Shown piece after piece: positions 1 to 6,356 of a stretch of 6,356 bases of DNA. The stretch is from Verrucomicrobiales bacterium (GTDB lineage: Bacteria > Verrucomicrobiota > Verrucomicrobiia > Verrucomicrobiales > DEV007). The notes beneath the pieces were generated by a model that worked only from the letters and a program-made list of their open reading frames with translations, searched no databases and was not told where the DNA came from. A program made the translations under genes and the position numbers. The stretch covers positions 1 to 6,356 of the forward strand of contig JALRFZ010000687.1 in NCBI GenBank assembly GCA_023253615.1, read 5' to 3'. Position 1 is the stretch's first letter, and each line of letters opens with the position of its first letter.

Positions 1-1449
1 GAGGACAGTCTCGCCAAGAACGCCGGCGAGCCCTTCGCGCACATTGCCCTGTCCGAGTTTCTCGCCACGTACCAAGGAAACGATCCCGGGGCGCTGCAGC
101 GTTCCTTCGACGTCATCGAAAAAGCGGTGGCCCTGTTCCCCGACGAGCCCGCCGTCTACGAGCATCTCGTGAAGCTCTTCCTCTCGGCCGACCGCCGCGA
201 GGACGCCCGCCGCATCATCGCCGAGGCCGCCAAGCGGGAAAACCGCGATTCCGAATTCTGGCTGCGTCTCGGCCGCATCGCCGCGCGGGTCTGGCCCGTG
301 GGCGAGGGGGGCGAGGTCTCCGACGCCGATCTCGTCAACGCGATCCACAACAAGGCGCTCGAATTCGCCGGCGGGAACGCTTCCGTCATCGAGCGGGTGG
401 GGGATTTCTACCACGCCACGGGCCAGTTCGACCGTGCCATCGCCGCCTTCGCCGGCATCATCGAAAAGCAGCCCGACCGTCTCGATCTCCGTGAGAAACT
501 CGCCCAGGTCTACGGGGCGAAGGGCGACGAGGAAAAGGTGATCGAGACGCTGAAGGAGATCGTGGAGATCGATCCGCAGAACGCCGACGTCCACAAGCAG
601 ATCGCGGGCATCCATCTGCGGGCGAGCCGTTTCAAGGAGGCGATCCCGCACCTCCAGAGCGCCCTGGCGATCACGAAGGGCAGCGCGGCCGAATACGGCG
701 CCCTCGCCCGCATGATGATCGAGTCGGAGGAGCACGAGGTCGCCGTGAAATTTCTCACCGACACCGCGTATCTCTTCCCGGATTCGGCCGATTTCCCCTT
801 TCTCCTCACCTTCCCGCTCGCACGGCTCGAGCGATGGGACGAGGCGGTGAAGCAATTTGAAAAGACCATCGCCCTCGCCGGCGACGAGCAGCCGCAATTG
901 CTCAACGAGGGGTTTTATTTCCGCTACGCGGCCGCTCACGAGCGGAATGGCAACCTCGGCGAAGCGGAGAAGCTCTTCCGCAAGACCATCGAGATGATCG
1001 CGAAGAACGATCCCGATGACGAGAACAAGGAATTCACCGCCACGGTCTACAACTACCTCGGTTACATGTGGATCGAGAACGACATGAACATCGACGAGGG
1101 CGGCGAGCTCATCAAGACCGCCGCCGAGCTCTCGCCCGAGAGCGGCGCGATCGCGGACAGTCTCGGCTGGTTCTACTTCAAGAAGGGCTGGTTCGAGAAG
1201 GCGCGCGACGAACTCCTCCGTGCCGAGACCCTCATCGAGGAGCAGGATGCCGTGATCTTCGACCACATCGGACAAGCCTTCTATCAGACCGGGGAAACCG
1301 AACGGGCGATCGAGTATCTCGAGAAAGCCGTCGCTCTCGATCCGGAGAAAGCGGAATACAGCGACCGGCTCCAACGCATGCGCGACGGCACCGAGAAGAA
1401 GCTCGCGCCGTCGGAGACGGCGCCTGCCGCGGTTGAAAAGAAAGAGTAG
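1..1449 (+). CDS. Tetratricopeptide-repeat protein, 5'-truncated by the window edge
   Basis: The frame is open from base 1 to a TAG stop at 1447-1449, giving 482 visible residues. The GTG at 127 is an internal codon, because TPR-like sequence continues upstream of it. The protein is almost wholly helical-repeat sequence of about 34-residue units. Recognisable TPR signatures include GDFYHATGQFDRAIAAF, IAGIHLRASRFKEAIPHL, LGWFYFKKGWFEKARDEL and IGQAFYQTGETERAIEYL, several followed by the typical A-L-x-P turn (VEIDP, VALDP). I estimate nine or ten repeats. The last roughly 25 residues are a charged, Ala/Glu/Lys-rich tail. TPR arrays are protein-protein interaction scaffolds. Nothing visible gives an enzymatic activity or a specific partner, and any signal peptide would lie outside the window. 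It is convergent with lgt, so shared function with that gene is not implied. Confidence 0.9.
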   Translation, partial: EDSLAKNAGEPFAHIALSEFLATYQGNDPGALQRSFDVIEKAVALFPDEPAVYEHLVKLFLSADRREDARRIIAEAAKRENRDSEFWLRLGRIAARVWPVGEGGEVSDADLVNAIHNKALEFAGGNASVIERVGDFYHATGQFDRAIAAFAGIIEKQPDRLDLREKLAQVYGAKGDEEKVIETLKEIVEIDPQNADVHKQIAGIHLRASRFKEAIPHLQSALAITKGSAAEYGALARMMIESEEHEVAVKFLTDTAYLFPDSADFPFLLTFPLARLERWDEAVKQFEKTIALAGDEQPQLLNEGFYFRYAAAHERNGNLGEAEKLFRKTIEMIAKNDPDDENKEFTATVYNYLGYMWIENDMNIDEGGELIKTAAELSPESGAIADSLGWFYFKKGWFEKARDELLRAETLIEEQDAVIFDHIGQAFYQTGETERAIEYLEKAVALDPEKAEYSDRLQRMRDGTEKKLAPSETAPAAVEKKE

Positions 1450-1469
1450 AAGCGGTGGCCCGCCGCTTC
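1449..1469. terminator. Hairpin between convergent TPR and lgt genes, probable terminator
   Basis: GAAGCGG (1449-1455) pairs perfectly with CCGCTTC (1463-1469). An inner T-G wobble and a G-C pair extend it to a nine-pair stem with a three-base loop. It fills most of the gap between the TPR stop codon and the lgt stop codon (reverse complement at 1474-1476). Read on the minus strand, the stem is followed by TACTCTTTCTTTTC, a pyrimidine tail rich in T, so it looks like an intrinsic terminator for lgt. Read on the plus strand it is followed by C-rich sequence without a T run, so termination of the TPR transcript is less certain. Confidence 0.6.
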
Positions 1470-1473
1470 CCCC

Positions 1474-2517
1474 TCACCCCGGCAGCCGGTTCGTCCGCTT
1501 CTTCACCAGCCCGTAGGCGAGGAAGGCGATTCCCACGACGATCATGAAGAGGGAATAGAACTGTCCCCGCGTCATGCCCGCGATTTGCTCCGCATCGGGC
1601 TCGCGGAAGTTCTCCACGGCGATGCGGCCGATCGCATAATAAATGAAGAAGATGCCCGTGATGACACCGTGCCAGGCATTCTTCCACTTCAGCCGGATCG
1701 CGAGGAGGAGCAGGAAGGGGATCAATCCCTCGACCGCCGCCTCATATAGCTGCGAGGGATGGCGCGGCGTGAGGATTTCACCAAGAAGGGCTCGGAAGGC
1801 GGGGCTTTCGAGCGAGGCCTGCTGGATCAGATCCACCACGGCGTAATGCGGATCCTGGCCACCGGCCATCGCCTTCGCCACCGCCGAATCCACCCGCTCG
1901 GAAAGTCCTGCGGCCGTGTCGCCCGCCTTCGCGGCGAGTTCGCGGAGCTGTGCCGTGGAGAACATCCATTCGCGCCCCGCGGGCGTCGACACCACCTCGG
2001 TGAGCTCGTCGGGAAATTTCATCGCGATCGCCGCCTCGGTGGGGCGGCCGTAGAGCTCGCCGTTGATGAAGTTCGCGATGCGACCGAAAAAGACCCCGAG
2101 CGGCGCCACGACGACGAGGTTGTCTCCGTGGCCCGTCCATGAAGTCTTCGTGTAGCGGGCGTAGAACCAAGCCGTGATCGTGATGCCGGCGATGCCGCCG
2201 TGACTTGACATGCCACCGCCGAGCACATCGAAGAAACTCGCGGGATTCGCGGCGAGTTCGTCGAAGTTGTAGAGCAGCATGTAGCCGAGACGTCCTCCCA
2301 CCATCGTGCCGAGCACCGCACAGAGGGTGATGAAATCCCCCACCTGGGAATCCTTCAACTCACTCGCGCCGATCCTGACAAACCAGCGAAAGAGGAAGAA
2401 CGCGGCGATGAAACCCGCCACATAGGCGAGGCCGTACCAGCGGATCCCGAACGTCTCCGTGAACTGGATCGCGAAGGGATCGATGTGATGGACGTAGGTG
2501 GCGAGATAAGCTTGCAT
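1474..2517 (-). CDS. lgt: Prolipoprotein diacylglyceryl transferase (Lgt)
   Basis: The 347-residue integral membrane enzyme transfers diacylglycerol from phosphatidylglycerol to the lipobox cysteine of prolipoproteins, the first step of bacterial lipoprotein maturation. Family motifs appear in order: IRWYGLAYVAGF near residues 25-36, GGGMSSHGG with the conserved His at 106, the Lgt signature GRIANFINGELYGR at 145-158 with Arg146 (equivalent, from memory, to E. coli Arg143), HPSQLYE at 253-259, and ENFREPD at 302-308. Several hydrophobic helices span the protein. It is longer than the roughly 290 residues of E. coli Lgt. About 50 extra residues lie between GELYGR and HPSQLYE, Ala- and Glu-rich around 187-245. 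The ATG start at 2515-2517 gives a normal family N terminus (HHIDPFAIQF...). No clear Shine-Dalgarno is seen. The gene is divergent from the transporter operon and seems monocistronic within the window. Confidence 0.96.
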   Translation of the reverse strand: MQAYLATYVHHIDPFAIQFTETFGIRWYGLAYVAGFIAAFFLFRWFVRIGASELKDSQVGDFITLCAVLGTMVGGRLGYMLLYNFDELAANPASFFDVLGGGMSSHGGIAGITITAWFYARYTKTSWTGHGDNLVVVAPLGVFFGRIANFINGELYGRPTEAAIAMKFPDELTEVVSTPAGREWMFSTAQLRELAAKAGDTAAGLSERVDSAVAKAMAGGQDPHYAVVDLIQQASLESPAFRALLGEILTPRHPSQLYEAAVEGLIPFLLLLAIRLKWKNAWHGVITGIFFIYYAIGRIAVENFREPDAEQIAGMTRGQFYSLFMIVVGIAFLAYGLVKKRTNRLPG

Positions 2518-2560
2518 CGAGGGACTTCACACCAAAGCCGCCCGCCCTGCGAAAGCAAGC
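2510..2560 (-). promoter_or_regulatory. Imperfect inverted repeat covering the lgt start codon
   Basis: GCTTGC (2510-2515) pairs with GCAAGC (2555-2560), TCG (2517-2519) with CGA (2550-2552), and AGGG (2520-2523) with CCCT (2545-2548). This makes 13 pairs in three blocks around a loop of about 21 bases. In the lgt transcript the stem would include the AUG and the leader just upstream, so it could limit ribosome access. The base pairing is directly visible; any regulatory role is inferred, and in GC-rich DNA such a stem may be chance. Confidence 0.3.
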
Positions 2561-2664
2561 CCGCAAACGTCACGGCACCGCCCCGCAACGCCATCCGGAC
2601 TCCCTGAGATCGAGCCACTCGCATCACGGCAAGGCCGATCCGGTGCTCTTGGCATGGAACGTGC

Positions 2665-2693
2665 TTTTGTAAGTGCTTGCGGATAAAGATAAT
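2665..2693 (+). promoter_or_regulatory. Possible sigma70-type promoter for the transporter operon
   Basis: GATAAT at 2688-2693 differs from the TATAAT consensus by one base. A poor -35 candidate, TTTTGT at 2665-2670, lies 17 bp upstream; TTGTAA at 2667-2672 with a 15-bp spacer is an alternative. The element sits in the AT-rich patch about 60 bp before the first operon start codon. The -35 match is weak and the host's promoter consensus is unknown. Confidence 0.35.
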
Positions 2694-2724
2694 ACGAAGC
2701 CTAGCCTTTGGTAATACGCAAAGC
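2690..2724 (+). repeat. Direct repeat TAATACG..AAGC, two copies 22 bp apart
   Basis: TAATACGAAGC (2690-2700) recurs as TAATACGCAAAGC (2712-2724). The copies share TAATACG and AAGC, and the second has two extra bases between them. Start-to-start spacing is 22 bp, close to two helical turns, so a dimeric regulator could bind both on one DNA face. The first copy overlaps the putative -10 element and the second lies just downstream, a position suited to a repressor. The regulator is not in the window and function is inferred. Confidence 0.35.
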
Positions 2725-2752
2725 AGAAAAAGTCATACCGGAAAATCCAGAC

Positions 2753-3781
2753 ATGAAAATGCCTCAAACCAACCACGAATCCTCCCGCTTCGGCCGGAGA
2801 AAATTCACCTTCGGGCTCACCGCCCTCGCCTTCACCTCTCTCGTCGGTGGAGCGTCGGCGGAACCTCTCAAAATCGGCTACAGCGACTGGCCGGGCTGGG
2901 TCGCCTGGGAGATCGGGATCAAAAAAGACTGGTTCAAGGAGGAGGGCGTCGAGGTGAAATTCGAGTGGTACGACTACGTCGAATCCATGGACGCCTACGT
3001 CGCCGGCCAGATCGATGCGGTCGGCATGACGAACGGCGATGCCCTCGTCACGGGATCGACCGGCAAACCTTCGGTCGGGATCCTCATCAACGATTTCTCG
3101 AACGGCAACGACATGATCGTCGCCAAACCGGGGATCGAGTCCGTCAAGGATCTCAAGGGCAAGAAGATCGGCCTGGAGGAAGGCTTCGTCACCCATCTCC
3201 TCCTGCTGAAGGCCCTCGAGCTGAACGGCATGACGCCCGAAGACGTCACCATCGTCAACACGCCCACGAATGAGACGCCGCAGGTGCTTGGTTCGGGCGC
3301 GGTCGATGCGGTCGTCGCCTGGCAGCCCAGCTCGGGCCAGGCCCTGAAGGTCGTCTCGGGGTCGAAGCCGATCTTCACCTCGAAGGATGTCGCCGGTCTC
3401 ATCTACGACAACCTTTATGTCTCTCCCGAGAGCCTCGAAAAGCGTCGCGACGATTGGAAAAAGGTCGTGAAGGTCTGGTACAAGATCGTCGCCTTCATGA
3501 AGGACGAGGACAACCTCGATGAGGTCCTCGGGATCCTCGCCTCCCGCGTCTCGGTGACGCCCGAGGAGTACGAGCCCTTCCTCGACGGCACCTACATCCT
3601 CACCGGCGAGGAAGTGAAGCCGATCTGGGAAAAGGCCGACGGCCTCAAGTCGGTCTATGGATCCTCGAAGATCTCGGATGAGTTCAACGTGAACTACAAG
3701 GTCTACGAGAAGCCGATGGACATCGAGAAATTCCTCGATCCCAGCATCACCCTCGAGGTGCTCGCCGAGATGGCGAAGTGA
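2753..3781 (+). CDS. ABC transporter substrate-binding protein, NMT1/SsuA-like, Tat-exported
   Basis: A 342-residue periplasmic solute receptor for the transporter encoded downstream. Residues 1-36 form a twin-arginine signal: GRRKFTF with Arg15-Arg16, a hydrophobic stretch ([12 protein letters not shown]) and a likely cleavage at ASA-EP after residue 36. The mature part starts [17 protein letters not shown], typical of NMT1/THI5/SsuA-like type II binding proteins, and continues with [24 protein letters not shown] and DFSNGND (114-120). From memory, these segments closely match binding proteins encoded near urea carboxylase genes, suggesting a urea- or guanidine-like ligand; this is inference. 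The protein has no cysteine, so it is not a lipoprotein despite the adjacent lgt. I chose the ATG at 2753, preceded by a weak GGAA about 9 bases upstream. A TTG at 2708 is in frame but would only add 15 polar residues before the signal. The permease follows after 36 bp. Confidence 0.9.
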   Translation: MKMPQTNHESSRFGRRKFTFGLTALAFTSLVGGASAEPLKIGYSDWPGWVAWEIGIKKDWFKEEGVEVKFEWYDYVESMDAYVAGQIDAVGMTNGDALVTGSTGKPSVGILINDFSNGNDMIVAKPGIESVKDLKGKKIGLEEGFVTHLLLLKALELNGMTPEDVTIVNTPTNETPQVLGSGAVDAVVAWQPSSGQALKVVSGSKPIFTSKDVAGLIYDNLYVSPESLEKRRDDWKKVVKVWYKIVAFMKDEDNLDEVLGILASRVSVTPEEYEPFLDGTYILTGEEVKPIWEKADGLKSVYGSSKISDEFNVNYKVYEKPMDIEKFLDPSITLEVLAEMAK

Positions 3782-3817
3782 CCGGGTGGCTCCCTTGCGG
3801 AAAACGGACGGATCTCC

Positions 3818-5248
3818 ATGAAATCGGACCTCATCCGGGAAAAACGCCGGCGCGAACCCTGGTTCGCCGCCCGGCGGGATCTGTCCCCGCGGCGTGCCTC
3901 GTTGCTTGGCCTGCTCTCCTTCGCCCTGCCGCTGCTGATCTGGTCGGCGGTGAGTTACCTGCCCTTCCTCTGGCACCCCGACATGGAGCTCCAGATCTCG
4001 GCCGACCGGGAAAACGTCACCACCGTCTATGTGGCCGGCGACCGGATGAGCCAGGATTTCTTCCCCGAGTTCCAGGAGTCGGTCCGGGTGCAAAACAAGG
4101 CGCTCGAGGCCGCCCTGGCCTCCTTCGATCCCGCGGCCGAGGTGCCCAACGGGGCCGCGGTGCGGCGGGCCAACAAAAAGATCCTGCGCCATCTCGTCCC
4201 GGTTCTCATCTCGAACGGGTGGCTCACGGAAGAACAGGCGAAGGACGATGGCGCGATCTACGACGCCTGGGGTCGGATCGCCAAAGGCGAAGCGGAGCCG
4301 GTGCGGCCGCGGCTCAGCGATGAGAACCGCGCCATCGTCGCGAAGAACTGGACGGCCATGAGCAAACTCTCGGCCGTCTACGATTCCGACCGCTTCATCT
4401 CCGTGCCGCTTCTCAGCCTCGTGCCGCAGGGGCGTCCGGCGAATCCCGATTACCTCCCGGCTCCCCACGAAGTCGTGATCACCGGGATCAAGGATTTCAC
4501 CGCCCCTCCCGAGGCCGAGCGTCCCTCGATGTGGCAGCGAGTGGGGCACTCCATCCGCATCGTTTTCGGTGGATTTCTCCTCGCCGCCCTCGTCGGCGTG
4601 CCCATCGGCGTGCTCTGCGGCACCTATCCGGTGTTCTCGAAACTCATCGAACCCTTCACCGATTTCTTCCGCTACATGCCGGCGCCGACCTTCAGTACGC
4701 TGCTGGTCGCGATCTTTCTCGCCAACGACGCTCCGAAAGTCGCGCTCGTGTTTGTCGGCACCATCTTCCAGCTCATCCTCGTCGTCTCGAACACGACCCG
4801 GCGTCTCGAGATGCCCCTGCTCGAGGCGGCGCAGACTCTGGGTGCCAAACAACGCCAACTTCTCACCCACGTCGTCATTCCCGGCATCCTGCCGAATCTC
4901 TACAACGATCTCCGCATCCTCCTCGGCTGGGCCTGGACCTGGCTCGTCATCGCCGAACTCGTCGGCGTGAAAAGCGGACTCACCGAATTCATCGAGACGC
5001 AGGGCCGCTGGCGGAATTTCGACAGCGTCTATCCCGTGATCATCCTCATCGGCCTGGTCGGATTCTTCACCGACCAGATTCTCTCCGCCTTCAGCCGGAT
5101 CTTCTTCCCGTGGACGACGGAGGCCGGGGGCAAGCCCAATCCCATCGTGCGGGCCATCCTCTTCATTCCCCGCTGGTTCCGCGACGCGGCCGCGGAGCGC
5201 ATCCCCTACCGGCCCGAAACGCGCACCCGGCAAACCGGCGAAGCCTGA
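3818..5248 (+). CDS. ABC transporter permease, SsuC/TauC-like, with large extracytoplasmic insert
   Basis: A 476-residue inner-membrane channel subunit of the binding-protein-dependent importer. One helix near residues 27-50 is followed by a long hydrophilic stretch, about 52-210. The usual SsuC/TauC/NrtB-like core then begins at YLPAPHEV (compare LPSPxEV) and continues with SIRIVFGGFLLAALVGVPIG and further helices. The EAA loop, EAAQTLGAKQRQLLTHVVIP near 335-355, contacts the ATPase and has the conserved EAA, G and I-x-P pattern. A later hydrophobic segment (VIILIGLVGFF) is followed by FFPW. Ordinary members are about 250-280 residues, so the excess is mostly the insert, plus a basic C-terminal tail of about 45 residues. 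With the N terminus cytoplasmic the insert would face the periplasm. The insert reads as helical, charged sequence and I recognise no domain in it. The ATG at 3818 has a GGACGGA stretch 5 bases upstream. The stop codon lies 9 bp before the ATPase start. Confidence 0.9.
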   Translation: MKSDLIREKRRREPWFAARRDLSPRRASLLGLLSFALPLLIWSAVSYLPFLWHPDMELQISADRENVTTVYVAGDRMSQDFFPEFQESVRVQNKALEAALASFDPAAEVPNGAAVRRANKKILRHLVPVLISNGWLTEEQAKDDGAIYDAWGRIAKGEAEPVRPRLSDENRAIVAKNWTAMSKLSAVYDSDRFISVPLLSLVPQGRPANPDYLPAPHEVVITGIKDFTAPPEAERPSMWQRVGHSIRIVFGGFLLAALVGVPIGVLCGTYPVFSKLIEPFTDFFRYMPAPTFSTLLVAIFLANDAPKVALVFVGTIFQLILVVSNTTRRLEMPLLEAAQTLGAKQRQLLTHVVIPGILPNLYNDLRILLGWAWTWLVIAELVGVKSGLTEFIETQGRWRNFDSVYPVIILIGLVGFFTDQILSAFSRIFFPWTTEAGGKPNPIVRAILFIPRWFRDAAAERIPYRPETRTRQTGEA

Positions 5249-5257
5249 CAAAACCAC

Positions 5258-6157
5258 ATGAACACGCTCGTCGATCCCCTCAGCTACCGCAAACAGAGCG
5301 ACGCGGTGCGCTCCCGCTTCGAGGCGATGAAGCAACGCCCCGTCGTCCTTTCGGTGCGGAATCTCCACAAGACCTTTCCCACGCCCGGGGGCTCCGTCAC
5401 CGCGTTGAAGGACGTCAGCTTCGATGTCTATCGCCGCGAGTTCATGTGCGTGATCGGTCCCTCCGGCTGCGGCAAGTCTACGCTGATCCGCATCCTCGCG
5501 GGCCTCGAGGATTCCTCGTCCGGCCAGGTCCTCCTCGATGGCAATCCGGTGAGCGGCCCGGGCCCCGACCGAGGCATGGTCTTCCAATCCTACACGCTCT
5601 TTCCCTGGCTGACGGTGAAGCAGAATGTCATGTTCGGCCCGCGCATGGCCGGCCAGAAGGGTGCCGCGGTCGAGGGCGAGGCGAGGCAGTGGATCGACCT
5701 CGTCGGACTTTCCCGGTTCGAGAACAGCTACCCACACCAGCTCTCCGGCGGGATGAAACAGCGCGTCGCGATCGCCCGCGCCCTCGCCAACCGGCCGCGC
5801 ATCCTCCTCATGGACGAGCCCTTCGGTGCGCTCGACGCCCAGACGCGCTGCCAGATGCAGAGCTACCTGCTGCAGATCTGGAAGAATCTCGACATCACCA
5901 TTCTCTTCATCACCCACGATCTCGATGAGGCGGCCTATCTCTCCGACCGCATCCTCGTCCTCAAGGCGAATCCCGGCGAGGTCGACGAGATCATCGAGGT
6001 GCCCGTGCCGCGGCCCCGCACCCCGGCGCAGTTCGTCTCGCCCGAGTTCATCGCCACGAAATACCGCATCGACCACCTCATCCATCCCGAGACTGCCGCC
6101 GAGACCGATTCCATCCCCTTTCCGCGCATGACCGTCGCCGGGGACGACGTCGAATAA
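5258..6157 (+). CDS. ABC transporter ATP-binding protein, SsuB/TauB/NrtD-like
   Basis: A 299-residue cytoplasmic ATPase that powers the importer. All nucleotide-binding motifs are intact: Walker [10 protein letters not shown] (67-75), Q-loop Gln110 in [10 protein letters not shown], signature LSGGMKQR (162-169), Walker B ILLMDEP (182-188) with catalytic Glu187, D-loop GALD, and H-loop His220 in FITHDLDEA. The VFQ-LFPW, PFGALD and FITHDLDEA wording is typical of the nitrate/sulfonate/taurine importer class. The N terminus carries about 28 residues before the first core strand, and the C terminus adds about 35 residues after the core; both are modest extensions. The ATG at 5258 lies only 9 bp after the permease stop, with no evident Shine-Dalgarno, so translational coupling is likely. 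An internal ATG at residue 24 is possible but would give an unusually short lead-in. The creatininase-family gene starts 16 bp after the stop. Confidence 0.94.
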   Translation: MNTLVDPLSYRKQSDAVRSRFEAMKQRPVVLSVRNLHKTFPTPGGSVTALKDVSFDVYRREFMCVIGPSGCGKSTLIRILAGLEDSSSGQVLLDGNPVSGPGPDRGMVFQSYTLFPWLTVKQNVMFGPRMAGQKGAAVEGEARQWIDLVGLSRFENSYPHQLSGGMKQRVAIARALANRPRILLMDEPFGALDAQTRCQMQSYLLQIWKNLDITILFITHDLDEAAYLSDRILVLKANPGEVDEIIEVPVPRPRTPAQFVSPEFIATKYRIDHLIHPETAAETDSIPFPRMTVAGDDVE

Positions 6158-6173
6158 CCCCCCACCCGCGACG

Positions 6174-6356
6174 ATGTCCATGGTTTGTCAATTCGATCGC
6201 CTCTCCTGGACGGAACTCGCCGCCCACCGCGACGCCGGCAGCGGCCTCGTCCTTCTTCCTTGCGGGGCGACGGAACAGCACGGCCCCCACCTCCCCGTCA
6301 ACACCGACACCGTCATCGCCGAGCGCGTCTGCCTCGAGGCCGCGTCGCGCAGCGGC
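6174..6356 (+). CDS. Creatininase-family amidohydrolase, 3'-truncated by the window edge
   Basis: The first 61 residues of a protein that runs off the window. The segment LSWTEL..., then LVLLPCGATEQHGPHLPVNTDT, is the diagnostic N-terminal block of the creatininase family. It supplies the metal ligands Glu34, His36 and Asp45, the same residue numbers I recall for Pseudomonas creatininase. The remaining ligands (His and Glu near 120) lie outside the window. Family members are metal-dependent cytoplasmic hydrolases of amide or lactam bonds: creatinine amidohydrolase, formamide hydrolases of flavin/deazaflavin pathways, and MftE of mycofactocin maturation. The exact substrate cannot be set from this fragment. 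Position 16 bp after the ATPase and on the same strand suggests it acts on the imported solute. The ATG at 6174 is followed by a second in-frame ATG at 6180; neither has a clear Shine-Dalgarno. Confidence 0.9.
   Translation, partial: MSMVCQFDRLSWTELAAHRDAGSGLVLLPCGATEQHGPHLPVNTDTVIAERVCLEAASRSG

Larger units (their letters stand above)
2518..2752. other. Divergent intergenic region between lgt and the transporter operon
   Basis: The 235 bp between the two divergent start codons hold no credible gene. The lgt-proximal half is GC-rich like the coding DNA. The operon-proximal part, about 2660-2760, is clearly richer in A and T, as expected for a promoter. I looked for the conserved ykkC/guanidine-I aptamer segments because of the transporter type and did not see them. 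A small hairpin, CTTTG (2706-2710) with CAAAG (2719-2723), lies in the probable leader but has no T run. Confidence 0.7.

Noticed and set aside
127..129. GTG at 127 as the start of the TPR gene
   Set aside because: The same frame is open to base 1 and its translation upstream (FAHIALSEFLATYQGN...) reads as helical-repeat sequence, so the gene is truncated by the window edge.
2708..2752. TTG at 2708 as the binding-protein start
   Set aside because: It lies within the promoter-proximal AT-rich leader and would add 15 residues before an already complete Tat signal. The ATG at 2753 is a better codon with a weak upstream GGAA.
2518..2752. ykkC/guanidine-I riboswitch before the operon
   Set aside because: Considered because the binding protein resembles urea/guanidine-linked ones, but the conserved aptamer segments are not present and only a five-pair hairpin is visible.
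3782..3817. Attenuator or terminator between binding protein and permease
   Set aside because: No stable hairpin with a T run is seen in the 36-bp gap.
2624..6181. Open frame of 1185 codons on the minus strand across the whole transporter operon
   Set aside because: Its codons are in register with the three transporter genes, which share one phase because the gaps between them (36 and 9 bp) are multiples of three. A stop would require sense TTA, CTA or TCA codons, which GC-rich genes avoid. The translation is a compositionally biased Asp/Glu/Arg/Gly-rich string without domains, while the sense strand encodes clear families.
1..6356. Mobile elements, CRISPR array, tRNA or rRNA genes
   Set aside because: No transposase, terminal inverted repeats, regularly spaced repeats or cloverleaf-like segments were found, and base composition is even across the genes.

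Overview
The window is GC-rich, densely coding bacterial DNA. A twin-arginine (Tat) export signal on a soluble solute-binding protein, an Lgt enzyme and a long TPR protein fit a Gram-negative-type cell envelope. The long Lgt with an internal insert and the weak Shine-Dalgarno signals would suit a member of the Verrucomicrobiota/Planctomycetota group. That placement is a guess from style, because no taxonomic marker gene is present.

Layout: (1) 1-1449, plus strand: the 3' part of a tetratricopeptide-repeat (TPR) protein whose start lies outside the window. (2) 1449-1469: a compact hairpin between two convergent stop codons, probably a shared terminator. (3) 1474-2517, minus strand: lgt, prolipoprotein diacylglyceryl transferase, with an enlarged segment before its HPSQLYE motif. 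(4) 2518-2752: a 235-bp divergent intergenic region. It has an AT-rich patch with a possible promoter, a 22-bp-spaced direct repeat, and an inverted repeat over the lgt start codon. (5) 2753 to the window end, plus strand: a four-gene putative operon of binding protein, permease, ATPase and a creatininase-family hydrolase that is cut off by the window edge.

The operon reads as an import-and-hydrolyse module. The exported NMT1/SsuA-like protein captures a small, probably nitrogen-containing solute. The SsuC/TauC-like permease and the SsuB/TauB-like ATPase move it inward. The metal-dependent creatininase-family amidohydrolase would then open a cyclic amide or cleave an amide. The binding protein resembles, from memory, the binding proteins found beside urea carboxylase genes, which points to urea-, guanidine- or creatinine-like compounds; this is inference. 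The most unusual element is the permease: about 160 extra residues, predicted periplasmic, sit between its first membrane helix and the conserved transporter core.

The three complete transporter genes all lie in the same reading phase. This leaves a very long but spurious open frame on the opposite strand.
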